A model generated the notes under the pieces. That model was given only the letters and a program-made list of their open reading frames with translations. It was not told where the DNA came from and made no database searches. A program made the position numbers and the translations under genes. Shown here piece by piece: positions 45,201 through 60,200 of a stretch of DNA of 64,000 nt. Origin of the DNA: Pollenia angustigena (lineage: Eukaryota > Arthropoda > Insecta > Diptera > Polleniidae); assembly GCA_930367215.1 (NCBI GenBank), contig OV884059.1, positions 152,022,511 to 152,086,510 of the forward strand, given 5' to 3'. The stretch's first letter is position 1, and each line of letters opens with the position of its first letter.

Positions 45201-48200
45201 TCACTTGTATTTTCATATAAAAATTGATTTTCTAAGGATTTTTGTATGGAAAACTTTAAATGCGTTTTTCTTGAAAACTATAAGAGCTAGAGCCAAAATA
45301 AGCAAAATCTGGGATCACTTGTATTTTCATATAAAAATTGATTTTCTAAGGATTTTTGTATGGAAAACTTTAAATGCGTTTTTCTTGAAAACTATAAGAG
45401 CTAGAGCCAAAATAAGCAAAATCTGGGATCACTTGTATTTTCATATAAAAATTAATTTTCTAAGGATTTTTGTATGGAAAACTTTAAATGCGTTTTTCTT
45501 GAAAACTATAAGAGCTAGAGCCAAAATAAGCAAAATCTGGGATCACTTGTATTTTCATATAAAAATTGATTTTCTAAGGATTTTTGTATGGAAAACTTTA
45601 AATGCGTTTTTCTTGAAAACTATAAGAGCTAGAGCCAAAATAAGCAAAATCTGGGATCACTTGTATTTTCATATAAAAATTGATTTTCTAAGGATTTTTG
45701 TATGGAAAACTATAATGCGTTTTTCTTGAAAACTATAAGAGCTAGAGCCAAACTAAGCAAAATCTGGGATCACTTGTATTTTCATATAAAAATTGATTTT
45801 CTAAGGATTTTTGTATGGAAAACTTTAAATGCGTTTTTCTTGAAAACTATAAGAGCTAGAGCCAAAATAAGCAAAATCTGGGATCAGATCTATTTTCATA
45901 TAAAAATGTATTTTCTAAGGATTTTTATATGGAAAACTTTAAATGCGTTTTTCTTGAAAACTATAAGAGCTAGAGCTAAAATAAGCAAAATCTGGGATCA
46001 CTTGTATTTTCATATAAAAATGTATTTTCTAAGGATTTTTATATGGAAAACTTTAAATGCGTTTTTCTTGAAAACTATAAGAGCTAGAGCTAAAATAAGC
46101 AAAATCTGGGATCACTTGTATTTTCATATAAAAATTGATTTTCTAAGGATTTTTGTATGGAAAACTTTAAATGCGTTTTTCTTGAAAACTATAAGAGCTA
46201 GAGCCAAAATAAGCAAACTCTGGGATCACTTGTATTTTCATATAAAAATTGATTTTCTAAGGATTTTTGTATGGAAAACTTTAAATGCGTTTTTCTTGAA
46301 AACTATAAGAGCTAGAGCCAAACTAAGCAAAATCTGGGATCACTTGTATTTTCATATAAAAATTGATTTTCTAAGGATTTTTGTATGGAAATCTTTAAAT
46401 GCGTTTTTCTTAAAAACTATAAGAGCTAGAGCCAAAGTAAGCAAAATCTGGGATCACTTGTATTTTCATATAAAAATTGATTTTCTAAGGATTTTTGTAT
46501 GGAAAACTTTAAATGCGTTTTTCTTAAAAACTATAAGAGCTAGAGCCAAAGTAAGCAAAATCTGGGATCACTTGTATTTTCATATAAAAATTGATTTTCT
46601 AAGGATTTTTGTATGGAAAACTTTAAATGCGTTTTTCTTGAAAACTATAAGAGCTAGAGCTAAAATAAGCAAAATCTGGGATCACTTGTATTTTCATATA
46701 AAAATTGATTTTCTAAGGATTTTTGTATGGAAAACTTTAAATGCGTTTTTCTTGACAACTATAAGAGCTAGAGCCAAAATAAGCAAACTCTGGGATCACT
46801 TGTATTTTCATATAAAAATTGATTTTCTAAGGATTTTTGTATGGAAAACTTTAAATGCGTTTTTCTTGAAAACTATAAGAGCTAGAGCTAAAATAAGCAA
46901 AATCTGGGATCACTTGTATTTTCATATAAAAATTGATTTTCTAAGGATTTTTGTATGGAAAACTTTAAATGCGTTTTTCTTGAAAACTATAAGAGCTAGA
47001 GCCAAAATAAGCAAACTCTGGGATCACTTGTATTTTCATATAAAAATTGATTTTCTAAGGATTTTTGTATGGAAAACTTTAAATGCGTTTTTCTTGAAAA
47101 CTATAAGAGCTAGAGCCAAAATAAGCAAAATCTGGGATCACTTGTATTTGCATATAAAAATTGATTTTCTAAGGATTTTTGTATGGAAAACTTTAAATGC
47201 GTTTTTCTTGAAAACTATAAGAGCTAGAGCCAAAATAAGCAAAATCTGGGATCACATGTATTTTCATATAAAAATTGATTTTCTAAGAATTTTTGTATGG
47301 AAAACTTTAAATGCGTTTTTCTTGAAAACTATAAGAGCTAGAGCCAAAATAAGCAAAATCTGGGATCACTTGTATTTTCATATAAAAATTGATTTTCCAA
47401 GGATTTTTGTATGGAAAACTTTAAATGCGTTTTTCTTGAAAACTATAAGAGCTAGAGCCAAAATAAGCAAAATCTGGGATCACTTGTATTTTCATATAAA
47501 AATTGATTTTCTAAGGATTTTTGTATGGAAAACTTTAAATGCGTTTTTCTTGAAAACTATAAGAGCTAGAGCCAAACTAAGCAAAATCTGGGATCACTTG
47601 TATTTTCATATAAAAATTGATTTTCTAAGGATTTTTGCATGGAAAACTTTAAATGCGTTTTTCTTGAAAACTATAAGAGCTAGAGCCAAAATAAGCAAAA
47701 TCTGGGATCACTTGTATTTGCATATAAAAATTGATTTTCTAAGGATTTTTGTATGGAAAACTTTAAATGCGTTTTTCTTGAAAACTATAAGAGCTAGAGC
47801 CAAACTAAGCAAAATCTGGGATCACTTGTATTTTCATATAAAAATTGATTTTCTAAGGATTTTTGTATGGAAAACTTTAAATGCGTTTTTCTTGAAAACT
47901 ATAAGAGCTAGAGCCAAAATAAGCAAAATCTGGGATCACTTGTATTTTCATATAAAAAATTGATTTTCTAAGGATTTTTGTATGGAAAACTTTAAATGCG
48001 TTTTTCTTGAAAACTATAAGAGCTAGAGCCAAAATAAGCAAAATCTGGGATCACTTGTATTTTCATATAAAAACTGATTTTCTAAGGATTTTTGTATGGA
48101 AAACTTTAAATGCGTTTTTCTTGAAAACTATAAGAGCTAGAGCCAAAATAAGCAAAATCTGGGATCACTTGTATTTGCATATAAAAATTGATTTTCTAAG

Positions 48201-51200
48201 GATTTTTGTATGGAAAACTTTAAATGCGTTTTTCTTGAAAACTATAAGAGCTAGAGCCAAAATAAGCAAAATCTGGGATCACTTGTATTTTCATATAAAA
48301 ATTGATTTTCTAAGGATTTTTGTATGGAAAACTTTAAATGCGTTTTTCTTGAAAACTATAAGAGCTAGAGCCAAAATAAGCAAAATCTGGGATCACTTGT
48401 ATTTTCATATAAAAATTGATTTTCTAAGGATTTTTGTATGGAAAACTTTAAATGTGTTTTTCTTGAAAACTATAAGAGCTAGAGCCAAAATAAGCAAAAT
48501 CTGGGATCACATGTATTTTCATATAAAAATTGATTTTCTAAGGATTTTTGTATGGAAAACTTTAAATGCGTTTTTCTTGAAAACTATAAGAGCTAGAGCC
48601 AAAATAAGCAAAATCTGGGATCACTTGTATTTTCATATAAAAATTGATTTTCCAAGGATTTTTGTATGGAAAACTTTAAATGCGTTTTTCTTGAAAACTA
48701 TAAGAGCTAGAGCCAAAATAAGCAAAATCTGGGATCACTTGTATTTTCATATAAAAATTGATTTTCTAAGGATTTTTGTATGGAAAACTTTAAATGCGTT
48801 TTTCTTGAAAACTATAAGAGCAAGGGCCAAAGTAAGCAAAATCTGGGATCACTTGTATTTTCATATAAAAATTGATTTTCTAAGGATTTTTGTATGGAAA
48901 ACTTTAAATGCGTTTTTCTTGAAAACTATAAGAGCTAGACCCAAAGTAAGCAAAATCTGGGATCACTTGTATTTTCATATAAAAATTGATTTTCTAAGGA
49001 TTTTTGTATGGAAAACTTTAAATGCGTTTTTCTTGAAAACTATAAGAGCTAGAGCCAAAGTAAGCAAAATCTGGGATCCCTTGTATTTTCATATAAAAAT
49101 TTATTTTCTAAGGATTTTTGTATGGAAAACTTTAAATGCGTTTTTCTTGAAAACTATAAGAGCTAGAGCCAAAGTAAGCAAAATCTGGGATCACTTGTAT
49201 TTTCATATAAAAATTGATTTTCTAAGGATTTTTGTATGGAAAACTTTAAATGCGTTTTTCTTGAAAACTATAAGAGCTAGAGCCAAAATAAGCAAAATCT
49301 GGGATCACTTGTATTTGCATATAAAAATTGATTTTCTAAGGATTTTTGTATGGAAAACTTTAAATGCGTTTTTCTTGAAAACTATAAGAGCTAGAGCCAA
49401 AATAAGCAAAATCTGGGATCACTTGTATTTTCATATAAAAATTGATTTTCTAAGGATTTTTGTATGGAAAACTTTAAATGCGTTTTTCTTGAAAACTATA
49501 AGAGCTAGAGCCAAAATAAGCAAAATCTGGGATCACTTGTATTTTCATATAAAAATTGATTTTCTAAGGATTTTTGTATGGAAAACTGTAAATGCGTTTT
49601 TCTTGAAAACTATAAGAGCTAGAGCCAAAGTAAGCAAAATCTGGGATCACTTGTATTTTCATATAAAAATTGATTTTCTAAGGATTTTTGTATGGAAAAC
49701 TGTAAATGCGTTTTTCTTGAAAACTAAAAGAGCTATAGCCAAAGTAAGCAAAATCTGGGATCCCTTGTATTTTCATATAAAAATTGATTTTCTAAGGATT
49801 TTTGTATGGAAAACTTTAAATGCGTTTTTCTTGAAAACTATAAGAGCTAGCGCCAAAATAAGCAAAGTCTGGGATCACTTGTATTTTCATATAAAAATTG
49901 ATTTTCTAAGGATTTTTGTATGGAAAACTTTAAATGCGTTTTTCTTGAAAACTATAAGAGCTAGAGCCAAAATAAGCAAAGTCTGGGATCACTTGTATTT
50001 TCATATAAAAATTGATTTTCTAAGGATTTTTGTATGGAAAACTTTAAATGCGTTTTTCTTGAAAACTATAAGAGCTAGAGCCAAAATAAGCAAAGTCTGG
50101 GATCACTTGTATTTTCATATAAAAATTGATTTTCTAAGGATTTTTGTATGGAAAACTTTAAATGCGTTTTTCTTGAAAACTATAAGAGCTAGAGCCAAAA
50201 TAAGCAAAGTCTGGGATCACTTGTATTTTCATATAAAAATTGATTTTCTAAGGATTTTTGTATGGAAAACTTTAAATGCGTTTTTCTTGAAAACTATAAG
50301 AGCTTGAGCCAAAATAAGCAAAATCTGGGATCACTTGTATTTTCATATAAAAATTGATTTTCTAAGGATTTTTGTATGGAAAACTTTAAATGCGTTTTTC
50401 TTGAAAACTATCAGAGCTAGAGCCAAAATAAGCAAACTCTGGGATCACTTGTATTTTCATATAAAAATTGATTTTCTAAGGATTTTTGTATGGAAAACTT
50501 TAATAGCGTTTTTCTTGAAAACTATAAGAGCTAGAGCCAAAATAAGCAAAATCTGGGATCACTTGTATTTTCATATAAAAATTGATTTTCTAAGGATTTT
50601 TGTATGGAAAACTTTAAATGCGTTTTTCTTGAAAAGTATAAGAGCTAGAGCCAAACTAAGCAAAATCTGGGATCACTTGTATTTTCATATAAAAATTGAT
50701 TTTCTAAGGATTTTTGTATGGAAAACTTTAAATGCGTTTTTCTTGAAAACTATAAGAGCTAGAGCCAAAATAAGCAAAATCTGGGATCACTTGTATTTTC
50801 ATATAAAAATTGATTTTCTAAGGATTTTTGTATGGAAAACTTTAAATGCGTTTTTCTTGAAAACTATAAGAGCTAGAGCCAAAACAAGCAAAATCTGGGA
50901 TCACTTGTATTTTCATATAAAAATTGATTTTCTAAGGATTTTTGTATGGAAAACTTTAAATGCGTTTTTCTTGAAAACTATAAGAGCTAGAGCCAAAATA
51001 AGCAAAATCTGGGATCACATGTATTTTCATATAAAAATTGATTTTCTAAGGATTTTTGTATGGAAAACTTTAAATGCGTTTTTCTTGAAAACTATAAGAG
51101 CTAGAGCCAAAATAAGCAAAATCTGGGATCACATGTATTTTCATATAAAAATTGATTTTCTAAGGATTTTTGTATGGAAAACTTTAAATGCGTTTTTCTT

Positions 51201-54200
51201 GAAAACTATAAGAGCTAGAGCCAAAATAAGCAAAGTCTGGGATCACTTGTATTTTCATATAAAAATTGATTTTCTAAGGATTTTTGTATGGAAAACTTTA
51301 AATGCGTTTTTCTTGAAAACTATAAGAGCTTGAGCCAAAATAAGCAAAATCTGGGATCACTTGTATTTTCATATAAAAATTGATTTTCTAAGGATTTTTG
51401 TATGGAAAACTTTAAATGCGTTTTTCTTGAAAACTATAAGAGCTAGAGCCAAAATAAGCAAAATCTGGGATCACTTGTATTTTCATATAAAAATTGATTT
51501 TCTAAGGATTTTTGTATGGAAAACTTTAAATGCGTTTTTCTTGAAAACTATAAGAGCTAGAGCCAAAATAAGCAAAATCTGGGATCACTTGTATTTTCAT
51601 ATAAAAATTGATTTTCTAAGGATTTTTGTATGGAAAACTTTAAATGCGTTTTTCTTGAAAAGTATAAGAGCTAGAGCCAAACTAAGCAAAATCTGGGATC
51701 ACTTGTATTTTCATATAAAAATTGATTTTCTAAGGATTTTTGTATGGAAAACTTTAAATGCGTTTTTCTTGAAAACTATAAGAGCTTGAGCCAAAATAAG
51801 CAAAATCTGGGATCACTTGTATTTTCATATAAAAATTGATTTTCTAAGGATTTTTGTATGGAAAACTTTAAATGCGTTTTTCTTGAAAACTATAAGAGCT
51901 AGAGCCAAAATAAGCAAAATCTGGGATCACATGTATTTTCATATAAAAATTGATTTTCTAAGGATTTTTGTATGGAAAACTTTAAATGCGTTTTTCTTGA
52001 AAACTATAAGAGCTAGAGCCAAAATAAGCAAAGTCTGGGATCACTTGTATTTTCATATAAAAATTGATTTTCTAAGGATTTTTGTATGGAAAACTTTAAA
52101 TGCGTTTTTCTTGAAAACTATAAGAGCTAGAGCCAAAAAAAGCAAAGTCTGGGATCACTTGTATTTTCATATAAAAATTGATTTTCTAAGGATTTTTGTA
52201 TGGAAAACTTTTAATGCGTTTTTCTTGAAAACTATAAGAGCTTGAGCCAAAATAAGCAAAATCTGGGATCACTTGTATTTTCATATAAAAATTGATTTTC
52301 TAAGGATTTTTGTATGGAAAACTTTAAATGCGTTTTTCTTGAAAACTATAAGAGCTAGAGCCAAAATAAGCAAAATCTGGGATCACTTGTATTTTCATAT
52401 AAAAATTGATTTTCTAAGGATTTTTGTATGGAAAACTTTAAATGCGTTTTTCTTGAAAACTATAAGAGCTAGAGCCAAAATAAGCAAAGTCTGGGATCAC
52501 TTGTATTTTCATATAAAAATTGATTTTCTAAGGATTTTTGTATGGAAAACTTTAAATGCGTTTTTCTGGAAAACTATAAGAGCTAGAGCCAAAATAAGCA
52601 AAGTCTGGGATCACTTGTATTTTCATATAAAAATTGATTTTCTAAGGATTTTTGTATGGAAAACTTTAAATGCGTTTTTCTTGAAAACTATAAGAGCTAG
52701 AGCCAAAATAAGCAAAATCTGGGATCACTTGTATTTTCATATAAAAATTGATTTTCTAAGGATTTTTGTATGGAAAACTTTAAATGCGTTTTTCTTGAAA
52801 ACTATCAGAGCTAGAGCCAAAATAAGCAAACTCTGGGATCACTTGTATTTTCATATAAAAATTGATTTTCTAAGGATTTTTGTATGGAAAACTTTAATAG
52901 CCTTTTTCTTGAAAACTATAAGAGCTAGAGCCAAAATAAGCAAAATCTGGGATCACTTGTATTTTCATATAAAAATTGATTTTCTAAGGATTTTTGTATG
53001 GAAAACTTGTATGGAGAGCTTGAGCCAAAATAAGCAAAATCTGGGATCACTTGTATTTTCATATAAAAATTGATTTTCTAAGGATTTTTGTATGGAAAAC
53101 TTTAAATGCGTTTTTCTTGAAAACTATAAGAGCTAGAGCCAAAATAAGCAAAATCTGGGATCACTTGTATTTTCATATAAAAATAGATTTTCTAAGGATT
53201 TTTGTATGGAAAACTTTAAATGCGTTTTTCTTGAAAACTATAAGAGCTAGAGCCAAAATAAGCAAAATCTGGGATCACTTGTATTTTCATATAAAAATTG
53301 ATTTTCTAAGGATTTTTGTATGGAAAACTTTAAATGCGTTTTTCTTGAAAACTATAAGAGCTAGAGCCAAAATAAGCAAAATCTGGGATCACTTGTATTT
53401 TCATATAAAAATTGATTTTCTAAGGATTTTTGTATGGAAAACTTTAAATGCGTTTTTCTTGAAAACTATAAGAGCTAGAGCCAAAATAAGCAAAATCTGG
53501 GATCACTTGTATTTTTATATAAAAATTGATTTTCTAAGGATTTTTGTATGGAAAACTTTAAATGCGTTTTTCTTGAAAACTATAAGAGCTAGAGCCAAAA
53601 TAAGCAAAATCTGGGATCACTTGTATTTTCATATAAAAATTGATTTTCTAAGGATTTTTGTATGGAAAACTTTAAATGCGTTTTTCTTGAAAACTATAAG
53701 AGCTAGAGCCAAAGTAAGCAAAATCTGGGATCACTTGTATTTTCATATAAAAATTGATTTTCTAAGGATTTTTGTATGGAAAACTTTAAATGCGTTTTTC
53801 TTGAAAACTATAAGAGCTAGAGCCAAAATAAGCAAAATCTGGGATCACTTGTATTTTCATATAAAAATTGATTTTCTAAGGATTTTTGTATGGAAAACTT
53901 TAAATGCGTTTTTCTTGAAAACTATAAGAGCTATAGCCAAAATAAGCAAAATCTGGGATCACTTGTATTTTCATATAAAAATTGATTTTCTAAGGATTTT
54001 TGTATGGAAAACTTTAAATGCGTTTTTCTTGAAAACTATAAGAGCTAGAGCCAAAATAAGCAAAATCTGGGATCACTTGTATTTTCATATAAAAATTGAT
54101 TTTCTAAGGATTTTTGTATGGAAAACTTTAAATGCGTTTTTCTTGAAAACTATAAGAGCTTGAGCCAAAATAAGCAAAATCTGGGATCACTTGTATTTTC

Positions 54201-57200
54201 ATATAAAAATTGATTTTCTAAGGATTTTTGTATGGAAAACTTTAAATGCGTTTTTCTTGAAAACTATAAGAGCTAGAGCCAAAATAAGCAAAATCTGGGA
54301 TCACTTGTATTTTCATATAAAAATTGATTTTCTAAGGATTTTTGTATGGAAAACTTTAAATGCGTTTTTCTTGAAAACTATAAGAGTTAGAGCCAAAATA
54401 AGCAAAATCTGGGATCACTTGTATTTTCATATAAAAATTGATTTTCTAAGGATTTTTGTATGGAAAACTTTAAATGCGTTTTTCTTGAAAACTATAAGAG
54501 CTAGAGCCAAAATAAGCAAAATCTGGGATCACTTGCATTTTCATATAAAAATTGATTTTCTAAGGATTTTTGTATGGAAAACTTTAAATGCGTTTTTCTT
54601 GAAAACTATAAGAGCTAGAGCCAAAGTAAGCAAAATCTGGGATCACTTGTATTTTCATATAAAAATTGATTTTCTAAGGATTTTTGTATGGAAAACTTTA
54701 AATGCGTTTTTCTTGAAAACTATAAGAGCTAGAGCCAAAATAAGCAAAATCTGGGATCACTTGCATTTTCATATAAAAATTGATTTTCTAAGGATTTTTG
54801 TATGGAAAACTTTAAATGCGTTTTTCTTGAAAACTATAAGAGCTAGAGCCAAAATAAGCAAAATCTGGGATCACTTGCATTTTCATATAAAAATTGATTT
54901 TCTAAGGATTTTTGTATGGAAAACTTTAAATGCGTTTTTCTTGAAAACTATAAGAACTAGAGCCAAAGTAAGCAAAATCTGGGATCACTTGTATTTTCAT
55001 ATAAAAATTGATTTTCTAAGGATTTTTGTATGGAAAACTTTAAATGCGTTTTTCTTGAAAACTATAAGAGCTAGAGCCAAAATAAGCAAAATCTGGGATC
55101 ACTTGTATTTTCATATAAAAATTGATTTTCTAAGGATTTTTGTATGGAAAACTTTAAATGCGTTTTTCTTGAAAACTATAAGAGCTAGAGCCAAAATAAG
55201 CAAAATCTGGGATCACTTGTATTTTCATATAAAAATTGATTTTCTAAGGATTTTTGTATGGTAAACTTTAAATGCGTTTTTCTTGAAAACTATAAGAGCT
55301 AGAGCCAAAAAAAGCAAAATCTGGTATCACTTGTATTTTCATATAAAAATTGATTTTCTAAGGATTTTTGTATGGAAAACTTTAAATGCGTTTTTCTTGA
55401 AAACTATAAGAGCTAGAGCCAAAATAAGCAAAATCTGGGATCACTTGTATTTTCATATAAAAATTGATTTTCTAAGGATTTTTGTATAGAAAACTTTAAA
55501 TGCGTTTTTCTTGAAAACTATAAGAGCTAGAACCAAAATAAGCAAAATCTGGGATCACTTGTATTTTCATATAAAAATTGATTTTCTAAGGATTTTTGTA
55601 TGGAAAACTTTAAATGCGTATTTCTTGAAAACTATAAGAGCTAGAGCCAAAGTAAGCAAAATCTGGGATCACTTGTATTTTCATATAAAAATTGATTTTC
55701 TAAGGATTTTTGTATGGAAAACTTTAAATGGGTTTTTCTTGAAAACTATAAGAGCTAGAGCCAAAATAAGCAAAATCTGGGATCATTTGTATTTTCATAT
55801 AAAAATTGATTTTCTAAGGATTTTTTTATGGAAAACTTTAAATGCGTTTTTCTTGAAAACTATAAGAGCTAGAGCCAAAATAAGCAAAATCTGGGATCAC
55901 TTGTATTTTCATATAAAAATTGATTTTCTAAGGATTTTTGTATGGAAAACTTTAAATACGTTTTTCTTGAAAACTATAAGAGCTAGAGCCAAAATAAGCA
56001 AAATCTGGGATCATTTGTATTTTCATATAAAAATTGATTTTCTAAGGATTTTTGTATGGAAAACTTTAAATGCGTTTTTCTTGAAAACTATAAGAGCTAG
56101 AGCCAAAATAAGCAAAATCTGGGATCACTTGTATTTTCATATAAAAATTGATTTTCTAAGGATTTTTGTATGGAAAACTTTAAATGCGTTTTTCTTGAAA
56201 ACTATAAGAGCTAGAGCCAAAATAAGCAAAATCTGGGATCACTTGTATTTTCATATAAAAATTGATTTTCTAAGGATTTTTGTATTGAACTTTAAATGCG
56301 TTTTTCTTGAAAACTATAAGAGCTAGAGCCAAAATAAGCAAAATCTGGGATCACTTGTATTTTTATATAAAAATTGATTTTCTAAGGATTTTTGTATGGA
56401 AAACTTTAAATGCGTTTTTCTTGAAAACTATAAGAGCTAGAGCCAAAATAAGCAAAATCTTGGATCACTTGTATTTTCATATAAAAATTGATTTTCTAAG
56501 GATTTTTGTATGGAAAACTTTAAATGCGTTTTTCTTGAAAACTATAAGAGCTAGAGCCAAAATAAGCAAAATCTGGGATCACTTGTATTTTCATATAAAA
56601 ATTGATTTTCTAAGGATTTTTGTATGGAAAACTTTAAATGCGTTTTTCTTGAAAACTATAAGAGCTAGAGCCAAAATAAGCAAAATCTGGGATCACTTGT
56701 ATTTTCATATAAAAATTGATTTTCTAAGGATTTTTGTATGGAAAACTTTAAATGCGTTTTTCTTGAAAACTATAATAGTTAGAGCCAAAATAAGCAAAAT
56801 CTGGGATCACTTGTATTTTTATATAAAAATTGATTTTCTACGGATTTTTGTATGGAAAGCTTTAAATGCGTTTTTCTTAAAAACTATAAGAGCTAGAGCC
56901 AAAGTAAGCAAAATCTGGGATCACTTGTATTTTCATATAAAAATTGATTTTCTAAGGATTTTTGTATGGAAAACTTTAAATGCGTTTTTCTTGAAAACTG
57001 TAAGAGCTATAGCCAAAATAAGCAAAATCTGGGATCACTTGTATTTTTATATAAAAATTGATTTTCTAAGGATTTTTGTATGGAAAACTTTAAATGCGTT
57101 TTTATTGAAAACTATAGGAGCTATAGCCAAAATAAGCAAAATCTGGGATCACTTGTATTTTCATATAAAAATTGATTTTCTAAGGATTTTTGTATTGAAC

Positions 57201-60200
57201 TTTAAATGCGTTTTTCTTGAAAACTATAAGAGCTAGAGCCAAAATAAGCAAAATCTGGGATCACTTGCATTTTTATATAAAAATTGATTTTCTAAGGATT
57301 TTTGTATGGAAAACTTTAAATGCGTTTTTCTTGAAAACTATAAGAGCTAGAGCCAAAATAAGCAAAATCTGGGATCACTTGTATTTTCATATAAAAATTG
57401 CTTTTCTAAGGATTTTTGTATGGAAAACTTTAAATGCGTTTTTCTTGAAAACTATAAGAGCTATAGCCAAAATAAGCAAAATCTGGGATCACTTGTATTT
57501 TCATATAAAAATTGATTTTCTAAGGATTTTTGTATGGAAAACTTTAAATGCGTTTTTCTTGAAAACTATAAGAGCTAGAGCCAAAATAAGCAAAATCTGG
57601 GATCACTTGTATTTTCATATAAAAATTGATTTTCTAAGGATTTTTGTATTGAACTTTAAATGCGTTTTTCTTGAAAACTATAAGAGCTTGAGCCAAAATA
57701 AGCAAAATCTGGGATCACTTGTATTTTTATATAAAAATTGATTTTCTAAGGATTTTTGTATGGAAAGCTTTAAATGCGTTTTTCTTGAAAACTATAAGAG
57801 CTAGAGCCAAAATAAGCAAAATCTGGGATCACTTGTATTTTCATATAAAAATTGATTTTCTAAGGATTTTTGTATGAAAAACTTTAAATGCGTTTTTCTT
57901 GAAAACTGTAAGAGCTATAGCCAAAATAAGCAAAATCTGGGATCACTTGTATTTTTATATAAAAATTGATTTTCTAAGGATTTTTGTATGGAAAACTTTA
58001 AATGCGTTTTTCTTGAAAACTATAAGAGCTAGAGCCAAAATAAGCAAAATCTGGGATCACTTGTATTTTTATATAAAAATTGATTTTCTAAGGATTTTTG
58101 TATGGAAAACTTTAAATGCGTTTTTCTTGAAAACTATAAGAGCTAGAGCCAAAATAAGCAAAATCTGGGATCACTTGTATTTTCATATAAAAATTGATTT
58201 TCTAAGGATTTTTGTTTGGAAAACTTTAAATGCGTTTTTCTTGAAAACTATAAGAGCTATAGCCAAAATAAGCAAAATCTGGGATCACTTGTATTTTCAT
58301 ATAAAAATTGATTTTCTAAGGATTTTTGTATGGAAAACTTTAAATGCGTTTTTCTTGAAAACTATAAGAGCTAGAGCCAAAATAAGCAAAATCTGGGATC
58401 ACTTGTATTTTCATATAAAAATTGATTTTCTAAGGATTTTTGTATTGAACTTTAAATGCGTTTTTCTTGAAAACTATAAGAGCTTGAGCCAAAATAAGCA
58501 AAATCTGGGATCACTTGTATTTTTATATAAAAATTGATTTTCTAAGGATTTTTGTATGGAAAGCTTTAAATGCGTTTTTCTTGAAAACTATAAGAGCTAG
58601 AGCCAAAATAAGCAAAATCTGGGATCACTTGTATTTTCATATAAAAATTGATTTTCTAAGGATTTTTGTATGGAAAACTTTAAATGCGTTTTTCTTGAAA
58701 ACTGTAAGAGCTATAGCCAAAATAAGCAAAATCTGGGATCACTTGTATTTTTATATAAAAATTGATTTTCTAAGGATTTTTGTATGGAAAACTTTAAATG
58801 CGTTTTTCTTGAAAACTATAAGAGCTAGAGCCAAAATAAGCAAAATCTGGGATCACTTGTATTTTTATATAAAAATTGATTTTCTAAGGATTTTTGTATG
58901 GAAAACTTTAAATGCGTTTTTCTTGAAAACTATAAGAGCTATAGCCAAAATAAGCAAAATCTGGGATCACTTGTATTTTTATATAAAAATTGATTTTCTA
59001 AGGATTTTTGTATGGAAAACTTTAAATGCATTTTTCTTGAAAACTATAAGAGCTAGAGCCAAAATAAGCAAAATCTGGGATCACTTGTATTTTCAAATAA
59101 AAATTGATTTTCTAAGGATTTTTGTATGGAAAACTTTAAATGCGTTTTTCTTGAAAACTATAAGAGCTATAGCCAAAATAAGCAAAATCTGGGATCACTT
59201 GTAGTTTCATATAAAAATTGATTTTCTAAGGATTTTTGTATGGAAAACTTTAAATGCGTTTTTCTTGAAAACTATAAGAGCTAGAGCCAAAATAAGCAAA
59301 ATCTGGGATCACTTGTATTTTCATATAAAAATTGATTTTCTAAGGATTTTTGTATTGAACTTTAAATGCGTTTTTCTTGAAAACTATAAGAGCTTGAGCC
59401 AAAATAAGCAAAATCTGGGATCACTTGTATTTTTATATAAAAATTGATTTTCTAAGGATTTTTGTATGGAAAGCTTTAAATGCGTTTTTCTTGAAAACTA
59501 TAAGAGCTAGAGCCAAAGTAAGCAAAATCTGGGATCACTTGTATTTTCATATAAAAATTGATTTTCTAAGGATTTTTGTATGGAAAACTTTAAATGCGTT
59601 TTTCTTGAAAACTGTAAGAGCTATAGCCAAAATAAGCAAAATCTGGGATCACTTGTATTTTTATATAAAAATTGATTTTCTAAGGATTTTTGTATGGAAA
59701 ACTTTAAATGCGTTTTTCTTGAAAACTATAGGAGCTATAGCCAAAATAAGCAAAATCTGGGATCACTTGTATTTTTATATAAAAATTGATTTTCTAAGGA
59801 TTTTTGTATTGAACTTTAAATGCGTTTTTCTTGAAAACTATAAGAGCTAGAGCCAAAATAAGCAAAATCTGGGATCACTTGTATTTTTATATAAAAATAG
59901 ATTTTCTAAGGATTTTTGTATGGAAAACTTTAAATGCGTTTTTCTTGAAAACTATAAGAGCTAGAGCCAAAATAAGCAAAATCTGGGATCACTTGTATTT
60001 TTATATAAAAATTGATTTTCTAAGGATTTTTGTATGGAAAACTTTAAATGCGTTTTTCTTGAAAACTATAAGAGCTAGAGCCAAAGTAAGCAAAATCTGG
60101 GATCACTTGTATTTTCATATAAAAATTGATTTTCTAAGGATTTTTGTATGGAAAACTTTAAATGCGTTTTTCTTGAAAACTATAAGAGCTAGAGCCAAAA

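Noticed and set aside
45702..50307. Two giant ORFs of 753 and 766 codons in the repeat array as a novel repetitive protein gene
   Set aside because: They are read-through of a satellite whose unit is a multiple of three. Stops and frameshifts recur as amplified variants, there is no start context, and the ends fall at monomer variants.
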